Below are positions 11,251 to 23,379 of a DNA stretch of 64,000 nt, in pieces. A model generated the notes under the pieces. The model had not been told where the DNA came from. It saw only the letters and a program-made list of their open reading frames with translations, and searched no databases. The position numbers and the translations under genes were made by a program. This DNA comes from Atrina japonica. Taxonomy: Eukaryota; Mollusca; Bivalvia; Pterioida; Pinnidae. Numbering within the stretch: position 1 is the first letter of the stretch; each line of letters opens with the position of its first letter. Location of the stretch: positions 12,501-76,500 of the forward strand of contig BROG01000026.1 in NCBI GenBank assembly GCA_030159075.1, written 5' to 3'.

Positions 11251-12324
11251 TACTAATATATTCTACCTTGATATTTACAATCACAAATTCATTTACTGGT
11301 AGTGTACTTGCGTTTTATATACTTAATGTCCTGATCAAACATTAATCAGGCAAAAAAAAATCAATAGAGATAAGATGATTTATTTGATATGATTGGCATG
11401 ACCCGTCTAAAATGCCTCAACCCCAAGTTCTAATAGTTTTACCCATCCATATAAGATTTTTTTCTTAATTAAACAATTGGAATTTTGCAGATCAAAATTA
11501 AAAGAAAATTGGATAAAAACCATTTTTTGGCTCTTATCAAACTAATGACTTATTTTCTAATAAATCCTATTGATCCCTGTAGCCACATTTGGACTCATCC
11601 ATTTCAAAGAATGGAAAAGTTCACTGTCAGAATTTAGGAGTGTATAACTTGCAATAAAGATTTCAAAATGATTTTACATTCAATAATAACTTGTTCATCC
11701 CAGAATTTTGACAATTGACTTTACTGTAACTAAAAAATACACTAGTATCGTGTAATTTCAAAGGCTGGAGTAAAAAATAAGTAGAGCTTTGTGAAACTTT
11801 ATTTAATCATTATTCAAACTTGATTGAATTTCATTTACACCAAAAATATTTGTTTTTTTCTGGATTATATTCAGTGCAAATACATCAACTAAATTACATG
11901 TGACGCCTAACTAATTTGGATGAGTTTAAATGTGATCACAGGGGTTAAGGAGTTAACATTGATCAGAGACACTAACAGTGTATTGTATTTCAAGGGAGAT
12001 AAATCCTGGAGATAAAGCCTCAAACCATTGATATTTGCAGTGATAATTTTTTTTTCAAGGAGACAACTCTTGTAACTGATGCCATTTTTAGCTGGTCTAT
12101 CTTATTTGGCTAGACATATACATTATTACAATTTAAGTTGTTTTGCAACTGATGAAATGTTTCCAGGTCACAGTATATCTGCTTAGATGTATTTTTTCAC
12201 TGATTTACATATTTTATGAGGTTCATGGAAATTAATTTATTTCTAGTATTAAAGTGATATAGGCTGTCGCAATGATGATTTTTGTCACATGACATACAGA
12301 TGAGAATATGATCAAGAATATGTT
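11251..12324. other. Noncoding stretch containing the second 180-bp copy
   Basis: Apart from the direct repeat at 11732-11911 I see only loosely inverted phrases flanking it. CACATTTGGACTCATCCATT near 11586 faces the complement of AATTTGGATGAGTTTAAATG near 11915, which suggests a short old inverted-repeat element. No exon is supported. Confidence 0.45.
11732..11911. repeat. 180-bp direct repeat, copy 2
   Basis: Near-identical partner of 9933-10112 at a distance of 1799 bp, outside the transposon. The sharp breakpoints on both sides and the two substitutions in 180 bp point to a recent copy event. Confidence 0.9.
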
Positions 12325-12650
12325 CAAATACATCAGACAACTTTGAATTAATCAGTTACGTGGTCTTTATAGTGAGGTTCCACTGTAACACCTCACTAAT
12401 CAGATCACTTTAAGTCAGTCAGTTAGGTGGTCTTAGTAGCGAGGTACCACTTTAACTCCTCACTAATTAGACCACTTTGAGTCAGTGAGGTGGTCTTAAT
12501 TGTGAGATTCCACTGTAACACCTTACTAATCAGACCATTTTCAGTCAGTCAGTTAGGTGGTCTTAATGGCAAGGTTCCTCTGTAACACCTCACTAATCAG
12601 ACCACTTTCAGTCAGTCAGTGAGGTGGTCTTAATTGTGAGGTTCCACTGT
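12325..12650. repeat. Tandemly multiplied CAGTGGAACC-type MITE segment
   Basis: About five copies of a ~67-bp unit containing CACCTCACTAATCAGACCAC, TCAGTCAGTTAGGTGGTCTT and GTGAGGTTCCACTGTAACAC. Each unit holds an inverted pair (AGACCAC / GTGGTCT), and the right end finishes with the family terminus GGTTCCACTGTA. The same unit is amplified again at 26040-26526. Confidence 0.85.
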
Positions 12651-13012
12651 ATCAGTTATATAGATGATTTTAATTTCTGTTCAGTTGTAAGTGATTATTT
12701 ACATATACATAAAAAATAAATAAAGAAAACAGAAAGTATATATCTTAAAAGACAAAGTGGCGCATGTTTACAAATGCAACAGGTCTGAATTAAATTAAAA
12801 ATGGGATGACAGGCTAGTCTTGGACACAAAAATGATAAATGTACAGTACATGGACACCCCTTCATACCTGTACAGGTACCATTCTAAGGTAAAGTGGCAC
12901 TCAAAAAAACAAAACAAGCACTGTCTATTTTCCAAAAATAGGACTGGTACATGCAGATCTACCAAGCACATTCTAAGTTCAGTCAGAAACCAAAACAAAA
13001 CTATCCATTTTC

Positions 13013-14113
13013 AAAACATGCAGTTGTAGAAGTGAAACATACAGTTGTAGAAGTAAAACATACAGTTGTAGAAGTAAAACACAGTTGTAGAAATAAAACA
13101 TACAGTTGTAGAAGTAAAACATACAGTTGTAGAAAATAAAACATACAGTTGTAGAAGTAAAACATACAGTTGTAGAAGTAAAATACACAGTTGTAGAAAA
13201 TAAAACACAGTTGTATAAGTAAAACACAGTTGTAGAAAATAAAACATACAGTTGTAAAAGTAAAACATACAGTTGTAGAAGTAAAACACAGTTGTAGAAA
13301 ATAAAACATACAGTTGTAGAAGTAAAACACAGTTGTAGAAGTAAAACACAGTTGTAGAAAGTAAAACATACAGTTATAGAAGTAAAACACAGTTGTAGAA
13401 AATAAAACATACAGTTTTAGAAGTAAAACACAGTTGTAGAAAATAAAACATACAGTTGTAGAAGTAAAACATACAGTTGTAGAAGTAAAACATACAGTTG
13501 TAGAAGTAAAACACACAGTTGTAGAAGTAAAACACACAGTTGTAGAAGTTATACACACAGTTGTAGAAGTAAAACACAGTTGTAGAAGTTATACACACAG
13601 TTGTAGAAGTAAAACACACAGTTGTAAAAGTTATACACACAGTTGTAGAAGTAAAACACAGTTGTAGAAGTTATACACACAGTTGTAGAAGTAAAATACA
13701 GTTGTAGAAGTTATACACACAGTTGTAGAAGTAAAACATACAGTTGTAGAAGTAAAACACACAGTTGTAGAAGTAAAACACACAGTTGTAGAAGTTATAC
13801 ACACAGTTGTAGAAGTAAAACACACAGTTGTAGAAGTAAAACACATAGTTGTAGAAGTAAAACACACAGTTGTAGAAGTTATACACACAGTTGTAGAAGT
13901 AAAACACACAGTTGTAGAAGTAAAACAATCATTTGTGGATGTAAAACACACAGTTGTAGAAGTTATACACACAGTTGTAGAAGTAAAACACAGTTGTAGA
14001 AGTAAAACAATCATTTGTGGATGTAAAACATACAGTTGTAGAAGTAAAACATACAGTTGTAGAAGTAAAACATACAGTTGTAGAAATAAAACAGAGTTTT
14101 AGAAGTAAAACAT
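13013..14113. repeat. 21-bp minisatellite array (~1.1 kb)
   Basis: About 50 copies of CAGTTGTAGAAGTAAAACA with AC or AT spacers, mostly 21 bp, plus shorter or longer variants (AGAAAATAAA, AGAAGTTATACAC) in clusters. The multiple-of-3 period leaves long stop-free minus frames repeating a seven-residue motif around CFTSTTV. I regard these as artefacts. Confidence 0.95.
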
Positions 14114-14600
14114 GCATTAATCTAGCGCTGGTATTTTTGTACCAAAATCTTGCCCGTCACTGGGACTCGCCCGTGTTTTTGTTTAATTTAGAGGTGTGTT
14201 TGTAAACATGTGCTACTTTTCCTGGGGAGAAATATACTCCTGCAACTCCAAATTAGACCTTTATTGTTGGTATACAAATATCTTTATGCCTGAAAGTTAC
14301 TAATGTCTGAATGCAAATGTCATCTCCGTGCTTTAAACATGGTGATATCATTAGTCCATAAACACACAATATCTACAAGGTACTTGACCTGATATAAAGT
14401 CCATACAAAGGATTATGACAGGGCAATATGCATGTTTAGTATTTGCAGACAAAACCACTCAGAATAGTTTAACTCAGAGTCTGAAGTGGTTGTCATGCAG
14501 GTATCGTAAATCTCAAATGGTTATAAATAATAACTCATTATAGGATTAATAACTGTTATCGTATTAAATGTCCATCTCTTAAACCATATCTGACCTCTCT
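14114..14600. other. Noncoding, nothing recognised
   Basis: AT-rich, with no repeat or exon I can support. It follows the 21-bp array. Confidence 0.4.
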
Positions 14601-14604
14601 GCAT

Positions 14605-14790
14605 TTTAAGTGGACATCTCAACGGCCAAGCAATTGGAGCTCCATGCTTTTGAACATGAAACCTCGCATCTGTGGTCAGTGTGGGTTCAATTCCCATTGG
14701 AAATTTAAGCTGTTTTTGTGAGGAAGTTTGCCAGTAAACTTCAGATTGATTGGTGTTTAAGACCACATTTCAGTGACAGGTGGGGTGGTC
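14605..14790 (+). mobile_element. SINE family 1, tailless copy
   Basis: The tRNA-like head is legible: AACGGCCAAGCAATTGGAGC in the A-box region and GGGTTCAATTCCCATTGGAA as the B box. The body TTTTTGTGAGGAAGTTTGCC and AGTAAACTT follow. The 3' part is replaced by GTGACAGGTGGGGTGGTCTC, which is MITE-like. Confidence 0.65.
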
Positions 14791-14987
14791 TCTCAACATA
14801 GAATTCACTGTACTTATGATATTAAACTTAATTTAATACCTGTATATAAAACTCCCCTATGAATTGTTGTGCTCAAAGGGAAATACAGTAGAACTTGGAT
14901 GAGTCAAAGTTCAAGGTTGACACCTAGAAAAGTTCGAAACATTGGGACTTCGACTCATGGATGGTAGCCAGAAATCATACGGTTTTT

Positions 14988-16458
14988 TAGCTCACCTAGG
15001 GTGAGCTTTTGCAATCACTTTGCGTCCGTCGTCCGTCCATCCGTCGTTAACTCACTTTAAAAAATCTTCTCCTCTGAAACCACTGGGCCAAATTGAACCA
15101 AACTTGAGTCGTCACTAGGGTATTTAGTTTCAAATTTGTTATTTTCTATGTCGCAGGTCAAACAACATGGCCGCTGTTGCTAAAAATAGAACATAGGGGG
15201 TAAATTGCAGTTTTTGGCCAATAACCCCAAAACCATTACAGATATCAAAAATCTGACATAGTGTAAAAGTGATCAGCTTGATGAGATCTACCTGCCATGC
15301 AATTTTGAAGAAAATCGGAAAACTCATCTCGGAGTTATAGCCCTTTTTTTGTAAAATTTTCAAAATTTTGGCTTTTTTAATTTTTTATTTCAAAAAATGT
15401 AGCAGATAGAGGTCAAGTGTAAATTGCAAAAATGTTCAGCATATCAAGATCTACCCACCCTGAAAATTTGAAGACAATCCAAAAACCTGTGTAGGAGTTA
15501 CTGCCCTTTTTTCACAGAATTTTTTCAATTTTTATGTTTTTTGTCTTCTAACTCCAAAACTATGAAAGATAGAGGTCGAATGTAAATTGATAAAATGTTT
15601 GCCATGATGTGGCGACTTCAAAACCGATGTTGAAAATTTTTTGTTGACCGCCATTTTCAAAATGGCCGACAAAAAAGGCGGGAAAATTCAACATTGTTTG
15701 ATTTCAATGAAATTTGGTTTCCAAATAGATATTGATGTTGCGACTTCAAAAACCGTTGTTGAAAATTGTTCCTTGACCGCCATTTTTAGCTCACCTGGCT
15801 TTTGGAATCACTTTGCGTCAACAAACATGGCCGCTATGGCGAGGCTTAGTTTAACATTGGATCCTATGGGAAAATCATCTTCTCCCTCTGAAACCACTGA
15901 TACATATTTAACCAAACTTTACAGGAATGATGTATGCAAGGTCCTTTACAAAGACTGCTCATATTGTTCTGATCCGTCAAAAATCATGGCCACTAGAACG
16001 GGGCTTAGTTTAACATTATATAGCCAAAAGAAGACTGCTGTGCTGCACACACTGCAAAGTTTTCGCAGAACCTTATTCATTCATTCCTGAATCCGGTTCC
16101 TGACTTGGAAGAAGAACATTGGATCCTGTGGGGAAAATTACATTTTCATCTTCTCCTCTGAAAACGCTGAAGCAAATATAACCAAACTTTAGAAGAATGA
16201 TGTATTGAAGGTCCTTTACAAAGATTGCTCATTTCGTTTCCGATCTGTCAAAACCCATGGCCGCCAGGGCTGGGCTTAGTTTATCATTGGACCCTATGGG
16301 AAAATCACATTTTCATTTTCTCCTCTGAAACCACTGAAGCAAATTCAACCAAACTTTACAGGATTTATGTATGGAAGGTCCTTTACAAAAATTGCTCGGT
16401 TCGTCTGATCTTCTCAAGCAAATAACCAGGTGAGTGATACAGGCTCTTGAGAGCCTCT
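14988..16458. mobile_element. ~1.45-kb AGCTCACC/AGGTGAGY inverted-terminus element
   Basis: It opens with TTTAGCTCACCTAGGGTGAG and closes with CCAGGTGAGTGATACAGGCT then CTTGAGAGCCTCTTGTTTG. A second left-type end (TTTTTAGCTCACCTGGC) at about 15785 shows that two copies are fused or nested. The interior has degenerate repeats of ~240-300 bp, each with ATGGCCGC, GGGCTTAGTTTA, CATTGGACCCTATGGGAAAA and TCTCCTCTGAAACCACTGA. Open frames such as 15641-16090 are by-products of these repeats. I know this type as a very abundant molluscan repeat. It has no transposase. Confidence 0.7.
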
Positions 16459-16863
16459 TGTTTGTTTCATAGGTTCTATAAGGGTATACTATATAAAACT
16501 TCAAAACCATTTAAGACATACAGTCATTATGATTAAGAAAAAGTGCTAAATTTAACTTAATTTTCATGAAATTAACGTATTGAGTGTTTATGAGAAGAAG
16601 AAGAATTATTATGGGGCAATTCCATACACATGAAAATTTTGAATTTGAATTCTATGTAGGAATTTTCTGTGTTTTTATAGAAATGGACCCAGAGATCAAT
16701 TCAAAACATTGAGAAATTCAACTCATAAAAGTTTGAGTTATAAAATGTTCATAAATAGCTTTAAGTAACAAAATTATTTTGGAATTTGTCAATAGTTGGA
16801 AACATCAAGAAATTCAACTTACTGAAGTTCAACTCACCAATGTTCTACTGTATATGACAATAC

Positions 16864-16865
<2 letters not shown>

Positions 16866-16902
<37 letters not shown>
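16866..16902. repeat. (AT)n microsatellite
   Basis: Uninterrupted AT dinucleotide run of about 36 bp. Confidence 0.95.
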
Positions 16903-16904
<2 letters not shown>

Positions 16905-17413
16905 CAGATTGTACCTACTATATCAGAGTTTTTGAAATTCACCGGTCTTACCAGAAAATCTGGTAAATTTTACAAAAGTTCAATGAAATCTATTTGATAA
17001 CTGGTCCAAATGACCAATAATTTTTCCATTTCATTACAATTGTGTATATATACAGACAAATAGAAAATTCCTTTATTCACTGGTACGGTTGACCAGTAAT
17101 TTTTTTTTTATTTCAAAATATATTGTAAAAGTGAGCAATCCTAACATTTTGTATTGACTGAGTCAAATGGTAGAACAGATACATTAATAGGAGGGCACCT
17201 GCCTGTCCTATTTCTCTTCTAATTTTACACTGTCAAATTGACAGTACATAGGCAAAGATGAAAGGATGGGGGGTATATTATTTTTGGCCTTGATATTTTT
17301 GTGTTTTTATCAAATGATTTGTTTTTCTTTCCTCACATACCCAAATCTAGAATTATATTTCCTACCACTTAAATCTAGTTTGAGTTTGGTTATGGCCAAC
17401 AATAATTCTCTAT

Positions 17414-17510
17414 TTAATATTTACCTGGGTTATTGGACTTTATTGGACTTTAATATCTTCAGGAATGACTTTGTTCTCTGGGGCATTTGTGTTTCTTGAA
17501 AATGTCTTGT
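17414..17510 (+). repeat. AATATTTACC..GGGACTT interspersed repeat, copy 1
   Basis: Shares AATATTTACC, TATTGGACTTTA and GGGGCATTTGTGTTTCTTGA with copies at about 34725-34815, 52569-52625 and 59822-59900. Short, noncoding and divergent, so probably an old dispersed family. Confidence 0.5.
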
Positions 17511-17943
17511 TTTATACAAGCAGTTTATCAGAAATTCTGTTTTGAGAATTGATTTATTGCTAAAACAGCAATTTAGTTGTTTGGTTTACACTTCTTTTGT
17601 GATATCAGTTTCATATCAATTTCTCATTTATCTATAATTTGTTTATAGAAAATGTTTAGCTTCAAGTTTTCACTGGGGATTTTACAGGTGCTGGCAGGTG
17701 TATTCAGAAAACACAATTTGACGGAGGAAAATTGAAAAAAAAAATTAAGGACTTAACCAAATAACATGTAATTATGATTTTCTATGACAACCAATTAAAT
17801 TAAGCTCAGAATTATCATTATTCCTAGAAGATTTAAAATAGATATGGTTGAAAGTTATAAAAATTGTCTACAAAATATAGCGTCATTTTAAGATTTTATG
17901 AATATTTGTGCATTAAATTGGCATTAGCTTGTTTTTTTTTTAA

Positions 17944-18520
17944 ATGTTTATGTGTGTGTTTGTGAGTGTGTGGGTGGTGTATATGTGTGTGGTGTGTTGT
18001 CTGATGTGTGTGTATGTTGTGAGTGTGTGGGTGGTGTATATGTGTGTGGTGGGTTGTCTGATGAGTGTGTATGTGTGTTGTGGGTGTGTGGGTGGTGTAT
18101 ATGTGTGTGGTGTGTTGTCTGATGTGTGTGTGTGTTGTGAGTGTGTGGGTGGTGTATATGTGTGTGGTGTGTTGTCTGATGTGTGTGTGTGTTGTGAGTG
18201 TGTGTGGTGTGTTGTCTGATGTGTGTGTTGTGAGTGTGTGTGGTGTGTTGTCTGATGTGTGTGTGTGTGTGGTGTGTTATCTGATGTGTGTGTGATATGT
18301 TGTCTGATGTATGTGTGTGTGTGTGTGTTGTGAGTGTATGGGTGATATATATGTGTGTGGTATGTTATCTAATGTGTGTGTGTTGTGAGTGTGTGGTATG
18401 TGTGTGGTGTGTTGTCTGATATGTGTGTGTTGTGAGTGTGTGTGGTGTGTTGTCTGATGTGTGTGTGTTGTGAGTGTGTGTGGTGTGTTTTCTGATGTGT
18501 GTGTGTTGTGTGTGTGCATA
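17944..18520. repeat. GT-rich ~57-bp minisatellite
   Basis: Higher-order repeats of GTGAGTGTGTGGGTGGTGTA and TATGTGTGTGGTGTGTTGTC then TGAT, with shortened copies. No non-repetitive coding content. Confidence 0.9.
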
Positions 18521-19296
18521 CATAACTACAGAAATACTATATGCCAGGAAATTTTGCCCCTGCTTATTTTCATCCTTTTACAACAGAAAACATATTCATC
18601 CTGTCTTAAATTCACGTTAAGTTACCGTAGTCTGACAGAAGGCGTGCATATCCATGTTTCAATTATTAACTTGAAAGATTTGCTTCCATTTTGAATTCTG
18701 TCTCTTATTTAAGGGCAAAAAACGGGAGCAGAAATTTTCTAGTATACAATTATTCGACGGCAAATAATTTCCCTTTTCATCTAATTTGATCAAAAGCAAC
18801 AGCCAAGCAACCCCCCCCCCCCCCCATTAAAGAGAAGTACTCAATGTGTGCTATATAGAGAATATGTATATATGTTAAATTTCTATCCATCATCATTAAT
18901 TTGACAATATGGATGAATACAATTGTTTGTAAATCCAACTTTATACCTGCATGCAACAAAATCCACGTGGAACCTGAGACAAAATGTCTACCTGCATGCT
19001 AATTTCTAAGTAACTATTACTCAAAATAGATGTAGCATAAACAGCAAGAAGCATTCTAGAAAAGACAACTTGATCCATGTGGCTATTTTTAGTTTTATAA
19101 AAAGTTTTTCAGTAGTGACATGTTTATGTCATTTCTGTTTTTATATATATTGGTACATGTATATAAATAGAACAATTTAATTCAAAGCTTATGTTTAATA
19201 TTGTTTGTTAGTAAAAAGAGACGCATGTTGTAGAAAAGCGTGTGTACAATGAAGGAATGTAAAAATTCAAACTTTCTTTATTTACAATGATTAACA
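18521..19296. other. Noncoding, with a poly-C tract
   Basis: Contains a C run at about 18810-18826. Otherwise no supported feature. Confidence 0.5.
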
Positions 19297-19629
19297 AACA
19301 ACATATAAATATCTCTCATAATTTCTGATGTTGGCATGCACTGGGGTCCTTAACAACATATAAATATCTCTCATAATTTCTGATGTTGGCATGCACTGGG
19401 GTCCTTAACAACATATAAATATCTCTCATAATTTCTGATGTTGGCATGCACTGGGGTCCTTAACAACATATAAATATCTCTCATAATTTCTGATGTTGGC
19501 ATGCACTGGGGTCCTTAACAACATATAAATATCTCTCATAATTTCTGATGTTGGCATGCACTGGGGTCCTTAACAACATATAAATATCTCTCATAATTTC
19601 TGATGTTGGTATGCACTGGTGTCCTTACT
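19297..19629. repeat. 55-bp near-identical tandem array (6 copies)
   Basis: Six head-to-tail copies of a 55-bp unit running AACAACATATAAATATCTCT, CATAATTTCTGATGTTGGCA, TGCACTGGGGTCCTT. The copies are identical except for the last, which has TTGGTATGCACTGGTGTC. The array abuts the SINE-like element that starts with GTAGGAGGAAACTGG. Confidence 0.95.
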
Positions 19630-19800
19630 GTAGGAGGAAACTGGAGTACTAGAGAAAACCCATGTGTCCCACTTGGTGACCGCCATACCATCCCACATAT
19701 TACCTTGTCCAATACAAAGATCGAACCAAGGTTGCATTGGTGAGAATCCAGTGTGTTAATAGGGATAGAAGTTATCAGGGGCCCAGTAGCCCATGGCAAG
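19630..19800 (-). mobile_element. tRNA-like SINE (family 3), antisense
   Basis: Read on the + strand it contains TAGGAGGAAACTGGAGTACT, CCATACCATCCCACATATTA and AAGATCGAACCAAGGTTGCA. The last is an antisense B-box (GATCGAACC). The layout fits a molluscan SINE inserted in reverse. The A-box end is degraded. Confidence 0.55.
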
Positions 19801-20624
19801 TAAAAACTGAGCTGGGCTAGTAGATTTCACAGTGTGTTATCCAAAATAAATGAAAAATGGCACTTTTTACCGTGGAAGATGGGGCCTAATTTTGATAATA
19901 TTTGCGTTAGGTTACATCCATCAATTACTTAAAAGTATGGATAATTTTATTTTGGTGTTTATGAACTATGTCATTTATTTATTTTTGTAATAAACATCAA
20001 AATGACATTCTAGAATTTTACTCCCAGGAAGAGTACAGTATTCCTCCAAAAATGATAGATAGATTGTAATCTGACTTTTTCGCTATCAAAACCTACCTTC
20101 CTGCGAATCAAGTTTTGTTAAAATTAGATAAATGACAAATTCTAGAGGAGTTATTGAAAAAAAACCACCAATTTTACTAAGAATATACAGTGAAAATAAA
20201 TTTTACGAACTCATGTGCCTTTAAGTAAACTGGAAAACCTACTGTATGTTTAACGGATAAATTGTTGCTTGTGAGGTAAAACACCATTCAAAGGATGACA
20301 ATGTATTTACTATAAAACCAAAATTCCAGGCATTTGTATGTCACTGTGATCTCTTGTTTGACATTGTCTCAGAATTGTGTTACTGTCCCATGGTCTTAAG
20401 ATATTTAAGCATATTTCACAGGCCAGCTATTGTCTTCCTTCTGCCATCCATATTTTTCTAATATGTTTATTATATATTATATGTTAAACCCCCAGCTACT
20501 AATAATTGTGAGTTTAAAAATGTTTTAATCCATGAATCAGCAAAATTACAGATTATACATAGTGCTGTATTGGAGGTTTCAAAAAATATTTTCGTTCATA
20601 TTGTGAATTTTTTAAAGTTTGAAT
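19801..20624. other. Noncoding, nothing recognised
   Basis: AT-rich, with phrases suggestive of old dispersed repeats but no boundaries that I can place. Confidence 0.4.
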
Positions 20625-20627
20625 AGT

Positions 20628-20825
20628 GTTCAATGCCACACTCAACAATTTTTCATTTACATGGTGTCAGACAGATTTTATTGGTGAAGTTGAGAATCGG
20701 GTTACAATGTACCCGGGAAGAGACCACCGGCCTGTCGCAAGTAAACTGGAAAACTTTCTCACAAAAATCAGCCTAGGTTCCAACGGAGCTTGAACCTGCG
20801 GTGACCAAAATTAGAGCCAATTGCA
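20628..20825 (-). mobile_element. SINE family 1, antisense copy
   Basis: The reverse complement reads as the family-1 SINE. On the + strand the tail is CCACACTCAACAATTTTTCA, the body GTACCCGGGAAGAGACCACC and CTTTCTCACAAAAATCAGC, and the antisense B-box CTTGAACCTGCGGTGACC. The A-box end is cut short. Confidence 0.8.
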
Positions 20826-20840
20826 AGATATCATATTGTG

Positions 20841-21540
20841 TGAAAAAAGACATATTTTGTCTCATTGTTTTACATATTGCCAGGAAATTTTCAGTTACAT
20901 AAAAACTTCAGAAATTATTGGAGAAATACCTCAATTTTGACCTGTGCTATGGACTGATAGCAATGCAATGGGGGAATCTTTGATGTCAATGACATAAGTT
21001 TTAAATCTTATCAGATAGACCTGTGATTTGTTTCTTATCCAGAGCATTTGACGAAGGAAGAGTGACTTATCTAGAATCATGAATCAGAGCCAGAGTCTTC
21101 TGCTTGTGAGGCCAGCACTCTACCACCAGATCACCACAAGGTACTGGAAGCATCACAAGCTGGTCGCAATACTGGCATGTTCAATTCAGCTATGCTGATT
21201 TTTACATTCTTTTTGACATTCATACACATATGCTTTCCATAATTATTTGATATGGTTTTCATAGTGGTAAGCAAAAATGATGAAAATAATCAATATTGAG
21301 TCATTAAATGATCTCTGTTTAGTGAGAATATAAACTTGGATTTATTGCGAGCACAGCTCTTTAGAATTACAAACATCAGGAATTGTATGGCATGTCGGCA
21401 ATGCAGAACTGAGGGGATTCCCCTTTTTTAACAGAGTTGTGATATGCCGTATTCCATCACAAGTGAATTTGGAAGCTGTGTAACTGAAAAGTCCTCAAAT
21501 TAAATCACCTGAGTCAAATGCTGCATCCTTTAGTGGGTAT
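20841..21540. other. Noncoding; possible degraded antisense tRNA-like head near 21080-21145
   Basis: Words AATCATGAATCAGAGCCAGA and CTCTACCACCAGATCACCAC near 21080-21140 look like a decayed antisense tRNA-type promoter. The rest is featureless. Confidence 0.35.
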
Positions 21541-21630
21541 TTAAACCATTTACCCCTAGAGACACATTTGGACTTTTCTAAGCCATTGATTTATAGAAGA
21601 GTTCATTGTTTTTCAGGGACTGATAGTAAC
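21541..21630. mobile_element. TTAA-MITE copy (right end decayed)
   Basis: Starts TTAAACCATTTACCCCTAGA and carries the family interior GACACATTTGGAC, CATTGATTTATAGAAGAGTT and TTTTTCAGGGACTGATAG. The terminal TTAA at the right is mutated. Confidence 0.7.
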
Positions 21631-21784
21631 CTTTCTGTTTTTATGGTTTTTAAGGTGTATCTTAGCACTTTTAAAGTGTCTTATTATTGGAATATAAAAC
21701 AGCAAGTAGTTTGTGCTGAGAGGATGTGTTCCAATCTCTTTGATATATTCCTTAAAATGATCCCCTCATTTTAATGGTTCTGCT

Positions 21785-22262
21785 TTCTTGTGCTGCTTAT
21801 TTGCATATTTGGATTTTCACACCCGCTTCTGCCATCATAAACCCCACAAAACTTTGCCCTGCTAATTTGCATTTTTGAAGTTTTACACAAGAGTCTACTA
21901 TGGTAAACTCTCAGAACTTGGTCCTGTTTATAAACATTTTTGGATTTAAACTCTGACTTCTGTCACCATAAACACCAGAAAACTTGGCCCTGCTTATTGG
22001 CATTTTTTGGATTTACACTCCAGAGTGTGCTTCTATAAACCTAAAAACTTGGTCCTGCTTACATTGTACATGTATTTGCCATTTTTGGATTTTATCACTG
22101 TGGTCTGCTACCACAAACTCTGAGAACTTTACCCCTGCTTATTTGCAGTTTTGGATTTTTACTCCAGGGTCTGCCACCATACACCCATAGAACTCTTCCC
22201 TGCTTTTTTGCAATTTTGGATTTTCACACCAGGGTCTGCCCCCATACCCCCCAGAACATGGC
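21785..22262. repeat. ~70-bp degenerate tandem array (about 7 copies)
   Basis: Recurring order in each unit: CCTGCTTATTTGCA, TTTTTGGATTTT, ACTCCAGGGTCTGC, CACCATAAAC, CAGAACTTGG. Units differ by roughly a quarter of positions plus indels, so this is an old array, in contrast with the nearly identical 55-bp array at 19297. Confidence 0.8.
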
Positions 22263-23167
22263 CAGCACAGTCAATCACATTCCAGGATAAACTGAATAAG
22301 TAGAGAATACTTTCAGACTTTGGAGGAAAGAATACCCTGGGATTCTGAAGAAATTAAAACATAAAGAGATTGATTATCATGGCATTTTTGTGCAATGTAA
22401 TGCAGGTAAATTTTTACAGGTATTCAAGCGCAAAGGGTAGTAATAAAAATGTAAACTAAATATCACTCACAAATAGCTGAACCACAAAGTGTGAACTTGA
22501 CACCATCTCATTTTAATTCACAATTTTAAGTAGAAAAAGGGGAAAAACATTTAAATTTATCTATCATGCAATGAAATTCCCTTTTTTATAATTTCAATTT
22601 CATTATGTATACCACATAATGACAAAAAATAATAATTTGATTGTATAGATATTACACAAGTTCATCTTTTCATCTTGAGTCATATTGGTATACAAATAAA
22701 ATCAAGGTAGAAATATACAAATACGACATCAATCATGATATAAAATACGATATGTGATTCGCAGTCTAATGATCACTCAGTACGTACTGCACCATAAACC
22801 AACCAGAAAGGTATTCAGGATGTATTGTAGCCATGTTAAACAAATAATCACCTGTATTTGGGAAAGAATGACATTTTTAGTTCATCCTGGAAATTAGCAC
22901 TGTACGACATTGTGTATCCATTCACATCAATTTGCTTTGGAAATACCTCAGACATATTTTACAGGTGGAATGATTTAACTTGATACTTCCAAGTACTATA
23001 ATTTGTCTCTTGTGTGTTTGAAAGTATTTTATTAGAGATGTCAGAATACTGTTTCCATGTGATACTTACGATGCTGTGTTATAGGTTGTAAATTTATTTG
23101 TTTTTTTATTTATAATAGTTGTTTGTATATATTGGTAATAAGATTTCTATCTCTTTATTTTTTCTTC

Positions 23168-23169
<2 letters not shown>
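22263..23169. other. Noncoding, nothing recognised
   Basis: AT-rich DNA without a supported exon or repeat. Confidence 0.4.

Positions 23170-23259
<90 letters not shown>
23170..23259. repeat. (CT)n microsatellite
   Basis: Uninterrupted ~90-bp CT run. Purine/pyrimidine mirror symmetry makes it a potential triplex-forming tract. Confidence 0.98.
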
Positions 23260-23262
<3 letters not shown>

Positions 23263-23379
23263 ACTTTCAGACTTTATTGCAGTATATCTTTATCTATTTA
23301 TTACAAATGTTTGTTTAGGTGAAAACTAACAATTACATTCTTATTAAATATAGCTACATATATTTTAGGTGACTTATCT

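Noticed and set aside
13001..14014. Long minus-strand repetitive reading frames (CFTSTTV repeats)
   Set aside because: Produced by the 21-bp minisatellite. Several overlapping frames are open with the same motif.
15641..16090. 149-codon open frame
   Set aside because: Lies within the AGCTCACC element and is built from its internal repeats.
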